From an uncultured Clostridia bacterium (GTDB lineage: Bacteria > Bacillota > Clostridia > Oscillospirales > Acutalibacteraceae): a stretch of 11,146 bases of DNA. A model generated the notes under the pieces. It ran no database searches. It worked only from the letters and a program-made list of their open reading frames with translations, and had not been told where the DNA came from. The stretch is from contig CANQLQ010000037.1 in the NCBI GenBank assembly GCA_947624755.1, positions 1-11,146 on the forward strand. The letters run 5' to 3'. Below are positions 1 through 6,440 of the stretch, in pieces. The position numbers were made by a program, and so were the translations under genes. The first letter of the stretch is position 1; every line of letters starts with the position of its first letter.

Positions 1-54
1 AGTAAAGGAAGTACAGCGCTTTAAGTTAAAAAATACCTTGGAGCTGTAGCAGTA

Positions 55-78
55 GGGGCGACCCCGTGTGGTCGCCCC
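55..78. repeat. GC-rich hairpin repeat, copy 1
   Basis: GGGGCGACC (55-63) and GGTCGCCCC (70-78) are perfect 9-bp inverted arms around a 6-base loop, preceded by GTA. A diverged second copy lies about 110 bases downstream. The motif stands out sharply from the AT-rich surroundings. From memory, closely similar hairpins (TAGGGGCGACC...GGTCGCCCCTA) are scattered through many Oscillospirales genomes; that comparison is recall, not a search. Confidence 0.7.
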
Positions 79-165
79 AAAACGATTTTTAATTTTCAAA
101 GACATTTCTCAAAGGATCATAAATTTGCCGTAAAATTACGCGTTTGACACAGAAATTCAATTTTA

Positions 166-193
166 TAGGTTGACCCCGTGTGATCGTCCCTAC
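166..193. repeat. GC-rich hairpin repeat, diverged copy 2
   Basis: This stretch shares the block GACCCCGTGTG with copy 1 and ends in CGTCCCTAC where copy 1 has CGCCCC. The arms have decayed, so the hairpin is imperfect (left arm GGTTGACC, right arm TGATCGTCC). It is best read as a degenerating copy of the same repeat in the same orientation. Confidence 0.6.
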
Positions 194-268
194 GCAATTT
201 GTAAAATAATTTTATTTGCGGCACCCTGCTTTGAGAGTCATTTTTTAATAAATGAAAGATAAAAAATT

Positions 269-952
269 TCACTGAAAATTATTTTTTAAATCTTCAACAA
301 CCTTTTTCTCAATTCTTGAAACGTATGAGCGTGAAATACCCATTTTCTTTGCTATTTCTCTTTGCGTAAGTTCCTTTGTGCCATAAAGACCGTATCGCCT
401 GATTATAATTTCTTTTTCTCTTTTGTCTTTGATTTTGCTTATAAGCTCATATAGCTTTTTGGTCTGATTTGAAAGATCCATATCCTCAACAATTGTATTA
501 TCGTCATATATAACGTCCATAAGGGTAAGCGGATTTCCCTCGCTGTCGATGTCAATAGGTTCGTTAATTGACATCACACCGGAATTTTTCTTTAGTGAGC
601 GAAAGTACATCAGTATTTCATTTTCAATGCAGCGGGCAGCATAAGTTGCAAGTCTTGTGCCTTTATCGGCGTCAAAGCTGTCAATAGCTTTTATAAGACC
701 TATTGTTCCGATTGAAATAAGATCATCTTGGTCGCTGTAGTTTGAATAATATTTTTTTATAACGTGGGCTACAAGTCTTAGATTGTGTTCTATTAATTCA
801 GACCTTGCAGTTGTATCCTGATTTTTTTTGAATTTTTCAAGAAGCTCTTTTTCTTTGGCGGAAGAAAGCGGCTTTGGAAATGACCCGGTATTACCGAGAT
901 GTAAAACAAAGAAAACGAGATTCTGAAGTATAATTCTTATCGTTTCAAACAT
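269..952 (-). CDS. sigK: RNA polymerase sporulation sigma factor SigK (pro-sigma-K)
   Basis: This is the late mother-cell sigma factor of sporulation, which directs RNA polymerase to coat, cortex and spore-maturation genes. The 227-residue protein matches the SigK pattern throughout. Region 2 runs from LIEHNLRLVAHVIKKYY through DLISIGTIGLIKAIDSF to LATYAARCIENEILM (about residues 53-115). Region 4 with its helix-turn-helix is TQREIAKKMGISRSYVSRIE (about 196-215). The first 20 or so residues are hydrophobic (NLVFFVLHLG) and align with the B. subtilis pro-sequence removed by SpoIVFB, so this protein is probably made as an inactive precursor. The frame is continuous through the middle, so there is no skin-type interruption. 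The start ATG (952-950) has AAGG about 12 bases upstream, a weak and rather distant ribosome binding site. SigE is the nearest alternative, but the N-terminus and the LSSxxEKE segment favour SigK. Confidence 0.93.
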   Translation of the reverse strand: MFETIRIILQNLVFFVLHLGNTGSFPKPLSSAKEKELLEKFKKNQDTTARSELIEHNLRLVAHVIKKYYSNYSDQDDLISIGTIGLIKAIDSFDADKGTRLATYAARCIENEILMYFRSLKKNSGVMSINEPIDIDSEGNPLTLMDVIYDDNTIVEDMDLSNQTKKLYELISKIKDKREKEIIIRRYGLYGTKELTQREIAKKMGISRSYVSRIEKKVVEDLKNNFQ

Positions 953-1116
953 AACATAACACGACCTTGTATAAATATATTTTTTAATATAAATATATTT
1001 AGAAATACGGTTAATATTATCTTAAGGTATGTACATTTTCAAAAGAAAGAAAACCGTTAAAAGCCTATAAATAATTGCAATTGGCTGTTTTTTGCATACC
1101 TTTTACTTGATTTTAT
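953..1116. other. Intergenic region upstream of sigK with a possible stem-loop
   Basis: This is an AT-rich gap that should hold the sigK promoter, read leftwards. I could not pick out a convincing promoter box, which is not surprising for a SigE/SigK-dependent gene. AAGGTATG (1024-1031) and CATACCTT (1095-1102) are perfect 8-bp inverted arms. Between them lie an AGCC/GGCT pair and the palindrome AATTGCAATT. The long AT-rich interior makes a stable fold uncertain. Confidence 0.35.
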
Positions 1117-1365
1117 TAGGGAAGCCCTGATTAATACAAGCTGCCATACTTGACGGTAAATTATTCCGTCATTTTGCCCAAAAAGTCTCGTTAATACACA
1201 AAGTATTGCCTCAAATTTTTGGAATATAAAAAGATACTTTCAAATTATGGACAAAGTGTTTTCGCGGAGTAAAATTATAATTTAATATAATTTCTATCCC
1301 GCGTAATTCATGCAGGCGATGCCTGCCGCCAATTAGGGCACCCTGAATTAATCAGTGCTTCCTTA
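1117..1365 (+). repeat. Dispersed inverted-end repeat R1 (MITE-like)
   Basis: The ends TAGGGAAGCCCTGATTAAT (1117-1135) and the complement of 1347-1365, TAAGGAAGCACTGATTAAT, match at 17 of 19 positions. Inside are a hairpin TGACGG/CCGTCA (1151-1156 and 1166-1171) and a small hairpin AATAC-ACAAA-GTATT (1193-1207). An AT palindrome (AAATTATA...TATAATTT) lies between CGCGG and CCGCG, and a 6-bp hairpin GCAGGC-GAT-GCCTGC sits at 1312-1326. The left half is nearly identical to copy R4, and the right half matches the right end of R3. There is no coding potential. The 3' end lies 54 bases before the NifX-like gene, so the element may carry or influence its promoter. Confidence 0.85.
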
Positions 1366-1419
1366 GGGATTGATTTATAATAAAGCGTACTTGTGCAATA
1401 ATATATAGGGGATTTTATT

Positions 1420-1800
1420 ATGAAAATAGCAGCAGCATACGAAAACGGAAACATTTTTGAACATTTCGGAAAAACCCGGTTTTTCAAAATCTATACCGCA
1501 AACGAAAATAAGGATCTGACTTCTTTTGAAGTTGTTTCAACTAACGGTCAGGGTCACGGTGCGCTTGCTTCTTTTCTTGAATCAAACGCAGTAGATGTTG
1601 TCATTTGCGGCGGCATAGGTCAGGGTGCACAGGACGCCTTAGCCGAAAAGGGTATTGAAGTCTACGGCGGAATAAGCGGAAACGTTGACTCGGTCGTTGT
1701 AGCATTTCTTGCCGGCAAGCTTGAAAAAAAGGGTGTTGGCTGTGATCACCGTCATGAGGGCGAAGGCCATTTCTGCGGCGAACACGGATGTAACCATTAA
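1420..1800 (+). CDS. Stand-alone NifX/NifB-C-terminal-like protein (dinitrogenase Fe-Mo cofactor domain)
   Basis: This 126-residue protein has the fold of the dinitrogenase iron-molybdenum cofactor family (NifX, NafY and the C-terminus of NifB; small archaeal and clostridial relatives bind metal clusters). The recognisable parts are the opening MKIAAAYENGNIFEHFGKT, with the conserved HFG, and the segment CGGIGQGAQDALAEKGIEVY near residues 63-82. The C-terminal tail (about 108-126) is rich in His and Cys: CDHRHEGEGHFCGEHGCNH, a plausible metal-binding site. No nitrogenase genes are nearby, so a role in nitrogen fixation is not supported; handling of an iron or iron-sulfur species in the cytoplasm is inference. 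AGGGGA sits about 7 bases before the ATG. The dapF promoter lies downstream of this gene, so it is probably its own transcription unit. Confidence 0.85.
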   Translation: MKIAAAYENGNIFEHFGKTRFFKIYTANENKDLTSFEVVSTNGQGHGALASFLESNAVDVVICGGIGQGAQDALAEKGIEVYGGISGNVDSVVVAFLAGKLEKKGVGCDHRHEGEGHFCGEHGCNH

Positions 1801-1833
1801 AAATTAGTATAATTAAAAATCAGTATATTTGTG

Positions 1834-1862
1834 TTGACATTTTTTATGTTATATAGTAAAAT
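1834..1862 (+). promoter_or_regulatory. SigA-type promoter for dapF-dapL
   Basis: A perfect -35 box TTGACA (1834-1839) is separated by 17 bases from TAAAAT (1857-1862), one mismatch from the consensus -10. Transcription would start near 1869, about 80 bases before the dapF ATG, which leaves room for the leader hairpin listed next. Confidence 0.8.
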
Positions 1863-1874
1863 GAGCAAGTAAGG

Positions 1875-1915
1875 CAATGGTGTCTGCGATTTAAGGCGGC
1901 ATCATTGTATTTTTT
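1875..1915 (+). terminator. Terminator-like hairpin in the dapF leader
   Basis: CAATGGTG (1875-1882) pairs with CATCATTG (1900-1907) with one G-T wobble. The stem extends inward by four more pairs around one bulged T, and TATTTTTT (1908-1915) follows. It lies just after the predicted start of transcription and before the dapF ribosome binding site, so it could be an attenuator or end a very short RNA. It could also be the terminator of the preceding NifX-like gene. No riboswitch aptamer is visible: the leader is too short for a lysine riboswitch. Confidence 0.5.
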
Positions 1916-1949
1916 ATTTATTTCAAGTTTCACATAGGGGGCAAATTTT

Positions 1950-2744
1950 ATGCACTTTACAAAAATGCATGGGCTTGGCAACGATTATTTATATGTTTAC
2001 GGTGAAGTACCCGATAACATTGCCGAGCTTTCTACAAGGCTTTCGGAAAGGCACTTCGGCGCAGGCTCGGACGGAATGATCTATATTTGTCACAGCAATA
2101 TTGCGGACTTTAAAATGCGTATATTTAACGCCGACGGCAGTGAAGCCATGATGTGCGGCAACGGTATACGCTGTGTCGGAAAATATGTCTATGACAAAGG
2201 TTATACAGACAAAACTCATCTTGAAATAGAAACGCTTTCAGGTATCAAATATCTTGATTTGAATGTCAGCTGCGGTAAGGTCAGGTCGGTTTCCGTTAAT
2301 ATGGGTAAGGCCGAAGCCGGTGAGCAAAGCCGAATAAATGTCTGCGAAAAAGATATTACATATATGCCCGTTTCAGTAGGCAATCCCCATGCGGTTATCT
2401 TTGTTGATGACGCCGAAAAAGCGCCGCTTTATGAACTCGGCCCTAAAATTGAAAAACATGACGCATTTCCCGGCGGTGTAAATGTTGAATTCGTTTCACT
2501 TGTCGGTGAAAATGAACTTCGTATGCGCGTCTGGGAACGCGGCAGCGGTGTGACAATGGCCTGCGGAACAGGCGCCTGTGCAAGTGCAATGGCAGCCGTT
2601 AAGCTTGGACTTTGCGATAATAACGCACCTGTTGCCGTTCACCTTGACGGCGGTACGCTTAAAATTAAAATTGAAGATGACAATACGGTAATTATGACCG
2701 GACCTGCGGCAACGGTTTATGAAGGAGAGGTTGAAGATGATTAA
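1950..2744 (+). CDS. dapF: Diaminopimelate epimerase DapF
   Basis: This enzyme interconverts LL- and meso-diaminopimelate in the cytoplasm, the last DAP step before lysine and peptidoglycan peptide synthesis. The protein is 264 residues, close to the usual 270-280. Both catalytic cysteines are present: Cys69 in EAMMCGNGIRC and Cys205 in the ACGTGACAS block. The opening MHFTKMHGLGNDYLY and the GNPHAVIFV segment are also standard. The ATG at 1950 follows AGGGGGC by a normal spacing. The gene is transcribed from the promoter at 1834-1862, and its 3' end overlaps the start of dapL by 8 bases, which indicates translational coupling of consecutive pathway enzymes. Confidence 0.96.
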   Translation: MHFTKMHGLGNDYLYVYGEVPDNIAELSTRLSERHFGAGSDGMIYICHSNIADFKMRIFNADGSEAMMCGNGIRCVGKYVYDKGYTDKTHLEIETLSGIKYLDLNVSCGKVRSVSVNMGKAEAGEQSRINVCEKDITYMPVSVGNPHAVIFVDDAEKAPLYELGPKIEKHDAFPGGVNVEFVSLVGENELRMRVWERGSGVTMACGTGACASAMAAVKLGLCDNNAPVAVHLDGGTLKIKIEDDNTVIMTGPAATVYEGEVEDD

Positions 2745-3918
2745 ACTAAATACAAATTATGCAAATTTGAAAGATTCCTATCTTTTTTACAACATAGCAC
2801 AAAAAACCAAGGCATATCTTGAAGCGCATCCCGATAAGCGTCTTTACAGAATGGGAATAGGTGATGTTTCTCTTCCGCTTTGCGATGCTGTTATAAAAGC
2901 ACTTAACGAAGGCGTATCCGATCAGGCAAAAAAAGAAAGCTTTCATGGTTATATGCCTGAATGCGGCGCTCCTTTTCTTAGGGAAGCTATCAGAGATTAC
3001 TATTTTCAAAAGGGTATAGAGCTTGATGCGGATGAAGTTTTCGTTTCAAGCGGAGCAAGTGATGAACTCGGAGATATTCTTGACCTTTTTGATAAGACAA
3101 GCACAGCTCTTGTAATTGAACCTGCATATCCTGCCTATGTCGATGCAAATATTATTGCCGGAAGAAATATTGTTCACCTTTCATCGGGCAAAGAAAACGG
3201 CTTTTTACCCCTGCCGGACGACAGCATAGACGCTGACCTTATTTATATCTGCTCTCCGAATAATCCAACCGGAGCTGTTTTTTCAAAAGATAAGCTTCAA
3301 AAATGGGTCGATTACGCAAACAGTAAAGGCGCTGTAATTCTTTTCGATGCAGCTTACGAAGCTTTTATAGAAGAAGATCTTCCGCATAGTATTTTTGAAC
3401 TTGAGGGCGCAAAAAACTGTGCAATAGAAATTTGTTCACTTTCAAAAACGGCAGGTTTTACAGGAACAAGATTGGGCTATACAATAATTCCTTTCGATTT
3501 GAAACGCGGCGGTATTAGCCTTCACGATATGTGGGTGAGAAACCGTACAACAAAAACCAATGGCGTCTCTTATATTATTCAAAAGGGCGCAGCTGCTGTT
3601 TTCACCGAAGAAGGACAAAAGCAGATCCACGAAAATATAGCTATTTACAAGAATAACGCAAAGGTACTTATGCAGGCTCTTGACAAGCTCAAAATTTGGT
3701 ACTGCGGCGGTAAAAACGCTCCTTATATATGGATGAAATGTCCCAATGGAATGGGTAGCTGGGAGTTCTTTGATTATCTTTTAAATGAAATACAAGTTGT
3801 AGGAACTCCGGGTGAAGGCTTTGGCGCTTGCGGAGAAGGATATTTCAGATTTTCAACTTTCGGAAGTCCCGAAGATACAAAAGAAGCCGCAAAACGACTT
3901 TGCGAGCTTCTCGGATAA
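2737..3918 (+). CDS. dapL: LL-diaminopimelate aminotransferase DapL
   Basis: This PLP enzyme converts tetrahydrodipicolinate directly to LL-DAP with glutamate as amino donor, bypassing the succinylated and acetylated intermediates of the other DAP routes. The 393-residue protein opens with the family signature MIKLNTNYANLKDSYLFYNI and contains RMGIGDVSLPL and SSGASDELGDI. It also has the substrate/PLP segment SPNNPTGAVF and the Schiff-base lysine Lys237 in SLSKTAGFTGTRLGY, followed by a C-terminal FRFSTFG. I chose the ATG at 2737 because AGGAGAGG (2723-2730) precedes it by 6 bases and the family starts at this MIKLN. An in-frame ATG at 2719 would add six residues with no ribosome binding site. 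The start lies inside dapF (8-base overlap). The product of DapL is the substrate of DapF, so the pair forms a complete two-step module. Repeat R2 begins 3 bases after the stop. Confidence 0.96.
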   Translation: MIKLNTNYANLKDSYLFYNIAQKTKAYLEAHPDKRLYRMGIGDVSLPLCDAVIKALNEGVSDQAKKESFHGYMPECGAPFLREAIRDYYFQKGIELDADEVFVSSGASDELGDILDLFDKTSTALVIEPAYPAYVDANIIAGRNIVHLSSGKENGFLPLPDDSIDADLIYICSPNNPTGAVFSKDKLQKWVDYANSKGAVILFDAAYEAFIEEDLPHSIFELEGAKNCAIEICSLSKTAGFTGTRLGYTIIPFDLKRGGISLHDMWVRNRTTKTNGVSYIIQKGAAAVFTEEGQKQIHENIAIYKNNAKVLMQALDKLKIWYCGGKNAPYIWMKCPNGMGSWEFFDYLLNEIQVVGTPGEGFGACGEGYFRFSTFGSPEDTKEAAKRLCELLG

Positions 3919-3921
3919 ATA

Positions 3922-4098
3922 TAAGGAACCACTGAATAAATCACGCCTGCCGGCTGAACGCGCATCTTGCACCGGTATTTTCCGTCATTTTTGCCAAAAG
4001 CTCCTTGAAATACGTCAGTATTCCTGCGTTGCTTTTGACAATCTGACGAAAAATTCGGCGGCGCAATCTGCACGTTCGATTTAATCAGCGCTTCCTTA
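3922..4098 (+). repeat. Dispersed foldback repeat R2 (MITE-like)
   Basis: The ends TAAGGAACCACTGAATAAATC (3922-3942) and the complement of 4078-4098 match at 18 of 21 positions. The interior is also an inverted repeat. The left arm (about 3956-4013) and the complement of the right arm (about 4018-4077) share GAACG.GCA..TTGC.CCG, GTCA...TTG.CAAAAGC and AATAC, meeting at a tiny central hairpin AATAC-GTCA-GTATT (4009-4022). Only about 13 bases (3943-3955) have no partner, so an RNA copy would fold end to end. A spurious open frame crosses it but has no protein-like features. It lies between the dapL stop and the terminator at 4098. Confidence 0.85.
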
Positions 4099-4152
4099 AA
4101 AATGAGCTGTCGGTGTTGTTTTTTACTTCGTGACAGCTCATTTTTCTTTTTT
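4098..4152 (+). terminator. Strong intrinsic terminator after dapL
   Basis: AAAAATGAGCTGTC (4098-4111) and GACAGCTCATTTTT (4132-4145) form a perfect 14-bp stem with a 20-base loop, followed by C and six T. It ends the dapF-dapL transcript. Because the left arm begins with five A, it could also work on the opposite strand. Its first base abuts the right end of repeat R2. Confidence 0.85.
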
Positions 4153-4207
4153 AATTTTTTAAATTAATCGACTGATATTAAATAATTCAAAATTTTTCAA
4201 AAAACTG

Positions 4208-4236
4208 TTGGCTTTTTCTTGGTTATATATTATAAT
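4208..4236 (+). promoter_or_regulatory. SigA-type promoter for hprK and ROK kinase
   Basis: TTGGCT (4208-4213, four of six matches) and a perfect TATAAT (4231-4236) are separated by 17 bases. Transcription would begin near 4243, leaving a leader of about 70 bases before the chosen hprK start. Confidence 0.75.
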
Positions 4237-4312
4237 ATAAAAGTATATTTTTATGTTGGAGGACTATGTTCAACTGCTTTTGTTGATATTTGTTCCCTTA
4301 TGGAGGTGTATT

Positions 4313-5281
4313 ATGGCAACTGTATATACAGTTTCTTTGTATAAAATAATAAAAGAACATCAGCTTGAAGAAGTATATATGCCTAAAGACCCGAAAGAGA
4401 TTCTTATAAAATCTCCCGATGTTCTCAGACCGGGCTTGTTTTTCTCCGGCTACGAGAAATTTTTTGACAAAGAAAGAATTTATTTTTTGGGGAAAAGTGA
4501 AATTGAATACATCAACTCCCGCAGCGATGAGCTAAGAATGGAAAGACTGACAAGCTTTATGTCTAAGTCTCCGGCTGCCGTTATCATTACAAGAGGGCTT
4601 AAATGTCCAAAAGAAATTTTGCAGCTTGCTCCGCAATTTGATGTTCCCGTGCTTTCAACTACAGACACAACTTCAAGATGTATGTCAGCTATAATTGCAT
4701 ATCTCAATGTTGAGCTTGCTGAAAGAATTACCCGCCATGGAGTTTTTGTTGAAGTGTACGGTGAAGGTGTGCTTATTCTCGGAGACAGCGGAGTCGGAAA
4801 AAGCGAAACTGCGGTTGAGCTTATAAAAAGAGGTCACCGTCTCATAGCGGATGATGCGGTTGAAATTAAAAAAACGGGAGCAAAAGTGATTGTGGGTTCT
4901 GCGCCTGAAAATATAAGGCATTTTATAGAGCTTCGCGGTATCGGTATTATCAACGCAAGGCGAATCTTCGGTATGGGCGCAGTTAAGCTTCACGAAAAAA
5001 TTGATATGGTCGTCCAGCTTGAACCCTGGGACAGTGAAAAGGTATATGACAGAATAGGTGCGGAAAATCAGAAAATAGAAATTCTCGGTGTGAGAGTACC
5101 GTATACTGTAGTTCCCGTTCAGCCGGGACGTAACCTTGCCGTTATCATTGAAGTAGCGGCAATGAACAACAGACAAAAGAAAATGGGATACAACGCAGCA
5201 AGAGAGCTTATGCATAATCTTGGCATGGTCAACGATGTTGTACCTCAGGACAATGAACTTGAAATTTGGAAAAAATATTAA
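4313..5281 (+). CDS. hprK: HPr kinase/phosphorylase HprK
   Basis: This bifunctional enzyme phosphorylates HPr on a serine and also removes that phosphate, setting carbon catabolite control in Gram-positive bacteria. The 322-residue protein has the N-terminal domain (about 1-130), then the P-loop GDSGVGKSE (157-165) with Lys163, His142 in RHGVFVEV and Asp180-Asp181 in LIADDAVEI. It also carries the HprK signature ELRGIGIIN. All catalytic positions are as expected. I chose the ATG at 4313 because GGAGG (4302-4306) precedes it by 6 bases and the protein then starts like the family. An in-frame ATG at 4253 would add 20 hydrophobic residues that are not typical of HprK. The gene is first in a pair: the kinase gene starts 11 bases after its stop. 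Confidence 0.95.
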   Translation: MATVYTVSLYKIIKEHQLEEVYMPKDPKEILIKSPDVLRPGLFFSGYEKFFDKERIYFLGKSEIEYINSRSDELRMERLTSFMSKSPAAVIITRGLKCPKEILQLAPQFDVPVLSTTDTTSRCMSAIIAYLNVELAERITRHGVFVEVYGEGVLILGDSGVGKSETAVELIKRGHRLIADDAVEIKKTGAKVIVGSAPENIRHFIELRGIGIINARRIFGMGAVKLHEKIDMVVQLEPWDSEKVYDRIGAENQKIEILGVRVPYTVVPVQPGRNLAVIIEVAAMNNRQKKMGYNAARELMHNLGMVNDVVPQDNELEIWKKY

Positions 5282-5292
5282 GAGGTGACAAA

Positions 5293-6243
5293 ATGTATAA
5301 AATTGGTGTAGATCTCGGGGGAACAAATATTGCAGCCGGAGTAATAAATGAAAAATTTGAAATTATTGCAAGAAACAGCAGAAAGACCAATGTGCCGAGA
5401 AGCGCTGAAGAAATTTTTGCAGATATTGTTTTATGCGTAAAAGAAGCCGTCAAAGCTGCCGGTCTTGAAATGAAAGATATTGAAAGTATCGGTATCGGCA
5501 CTCCGGGTTCCGTTAATAAGGAGCTTGGCAGAATCGAATATGCAAACAATCTTTATTTTGAAAAAGTATGTGCGGTAGACCTTATCAATAAAGAAATTCC
5601 GGGCGTAAAGGTTTACCTTGAAAACGATGCCAACTGCGCGGCTCTCGGTGAAGCTATTGCCGGTGTAGGTGCAGGCAAAAAGAGCTTTGTTGCAATTACG
5701 CTCGGAACAGGTGTCGGTTCAGGCTATATTCTTGACGGAAAGCTTGTTACAGGCTGCAATGATGCCGGCGGAGAATTTGGCCACATGGTAATTAACTTTG
5801 AAGGCGAAATGTGCAACTGCGGAAGAAGAGGATGCTGGGAAAGATATGCTTCGGCAACCGCTCTTGTAAACCAGACAAAAGCCGCAATGCTCAAAAATAA
5901 AGATTCAAAAATGTGGGAAGCCTGTGGCGGCGATATTAACAACGCAAGCGGAAGAACGGCATTTGATATGATGCGTGCCGGCGATAAGACCGCAAAAGAA
6001 GTTGTCGATAAATATATTGAATACATAGCAGTCGGCACAGTAAATGTAATTAACGCTCTTCAGCCCGATATGATATGCTTCGGCGGCGGAATTTCAAACG
6101 AAAAAGAAAACCTTCTTGCCCCTGTTCGTAAGCTGATTGATGAATTTAAGTACAGCCGTTATGCCGATACCCAGACTGAAATTTGCAGCGCAACTCTCGG
6201 CAATGATGCGGGTATTATAGGAGCTGCTCTTGTAGAATATTAA
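5293..6243 (+). CDS. ROK-family glucokinase
   Basis: This protein probably phosphorylates glucose to glucose-6-phosphate with ATP in the cytoplasm. It is 316 residues, the usual ROK length. Visible parts are the phosphate-binding DLGGTNIAAG (7-16), GIGTPGSV, catalytic Asp112 in LENDANCAALGE and TLGTGVGSGYI. The ROK zinc site consists of His164 in GGEFGHM and Cys174, Cys176 and Cys181 in CNCGRRGCWE. The ATG at 5293 follows GAGGTG at a good spacing; an in-frame ATG at 5266 lies inside hprK and lacks a ribosome binding site. There is no N-terminal helix-turn-helix, so this is the enzyme type and not a NagC/XylR-type repressor. Glucose is the most likely substrate, given the GlcK-like zinc motif and the hprK neighbour, but another hexose or N-acetylhexosamine cannot be excluded. 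Confidence 0.9.
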   Translation: MYKIGVDLGGTNIAAGVINEKFEIIARNSRKTNVPRSAEEIFADIVLCVKEAVKAAGLEMKDIESIGIGTPGSVNKELGRIEYANNLYFEKVCAVDLINKEIPGVKVYLENDANCAALGEAIAGVGAGKKSFVAITLGTGVGSGYILDGKLVTGCNDAGGEFGHMVINFEGEMCNCGRRGCWERYASATALVNQTKAAMLKNKDSKMWEACGGDINNASGRTAFDMMRAGDKTAKEVVDKYIEYIAVGTVNVINALQPDMICFGGGISNEKENLLAPVRKLIDEFKYSRYADTQTEICSATLGNDAGIIGAALVEY

Positions 6244-6440
6244 GTAAGAACCGATTATTAAGGAACCTCTGTTAAGGCCTAATACTCATCTTGTTTGCAG
6301 ATTTTCCGTAATGCTTTGCCAAAATTCTCGTTAATACACAAAGTATTAACTTAGTTTTTGGGATACTTACAAATTAGAAAAAAGAGTTTTTTCTTTGATT
6401 CCTTAATTTGTGCAAATTATCGGTTTTGACTGCCGTCGGC

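Larger units (their letters stand above)
1..268. other. Non-coding region downstream of sigK
   Basis: I see no credible gene here. The stretch is AT-rich apart from two short GC-rich hairpin repeats, listed separately at 55-78 and 166-193. A small palindrome (CGTAA-AA-TTACG) lies near 130-141. sigK, on the minus strand, ends at 269, so this is its 3' side. Just past its stop there is only a weak AT-rich foldback (TTTC-AGT-GAAA followed by TTTTTT on the minus strand, about 261-277), which could act as a poor terminator. What lies to the left of the window is unknown. Confidence 0.5.

Noticed and set aside
1370..1405. Promoter for the NifX-like gene (TTGATT with AATAAT)
   Set aside because: Spacing is about 21 bases, and the predicted start would remove the ribosome binding site, so I do not call it.
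1989..3630. Several minus-strand open frames opposite dapF and dapL
   Set aside because: All are antisense shadows of strongly supported genes, with no ribosome binding sites or recognisable motifs.
3812..4084. Plus-strand open frame overlapping the 3' end of dapL and running through R2
   Set aside because: It is out of frame within dapL and then crosses a palindromic repeat; the composition is not protein-like.
4253..4312. N-terminal extension of hprK starting at 4253
   Set aside because: The extra residues are hydrophobic and atypical of the family, while the ATG at 4313 has a strong, well-spaced GGAGG.
4685..5326. Long minus-strand open frame (213 codons) opposite hprK
   Set aside because: It lies entirely over well-supported hprK and the start of the ROK kinase; its product is rich in Phe, Tyr, His and Asn and matches no domain, and no ribosome binding site precedes it.
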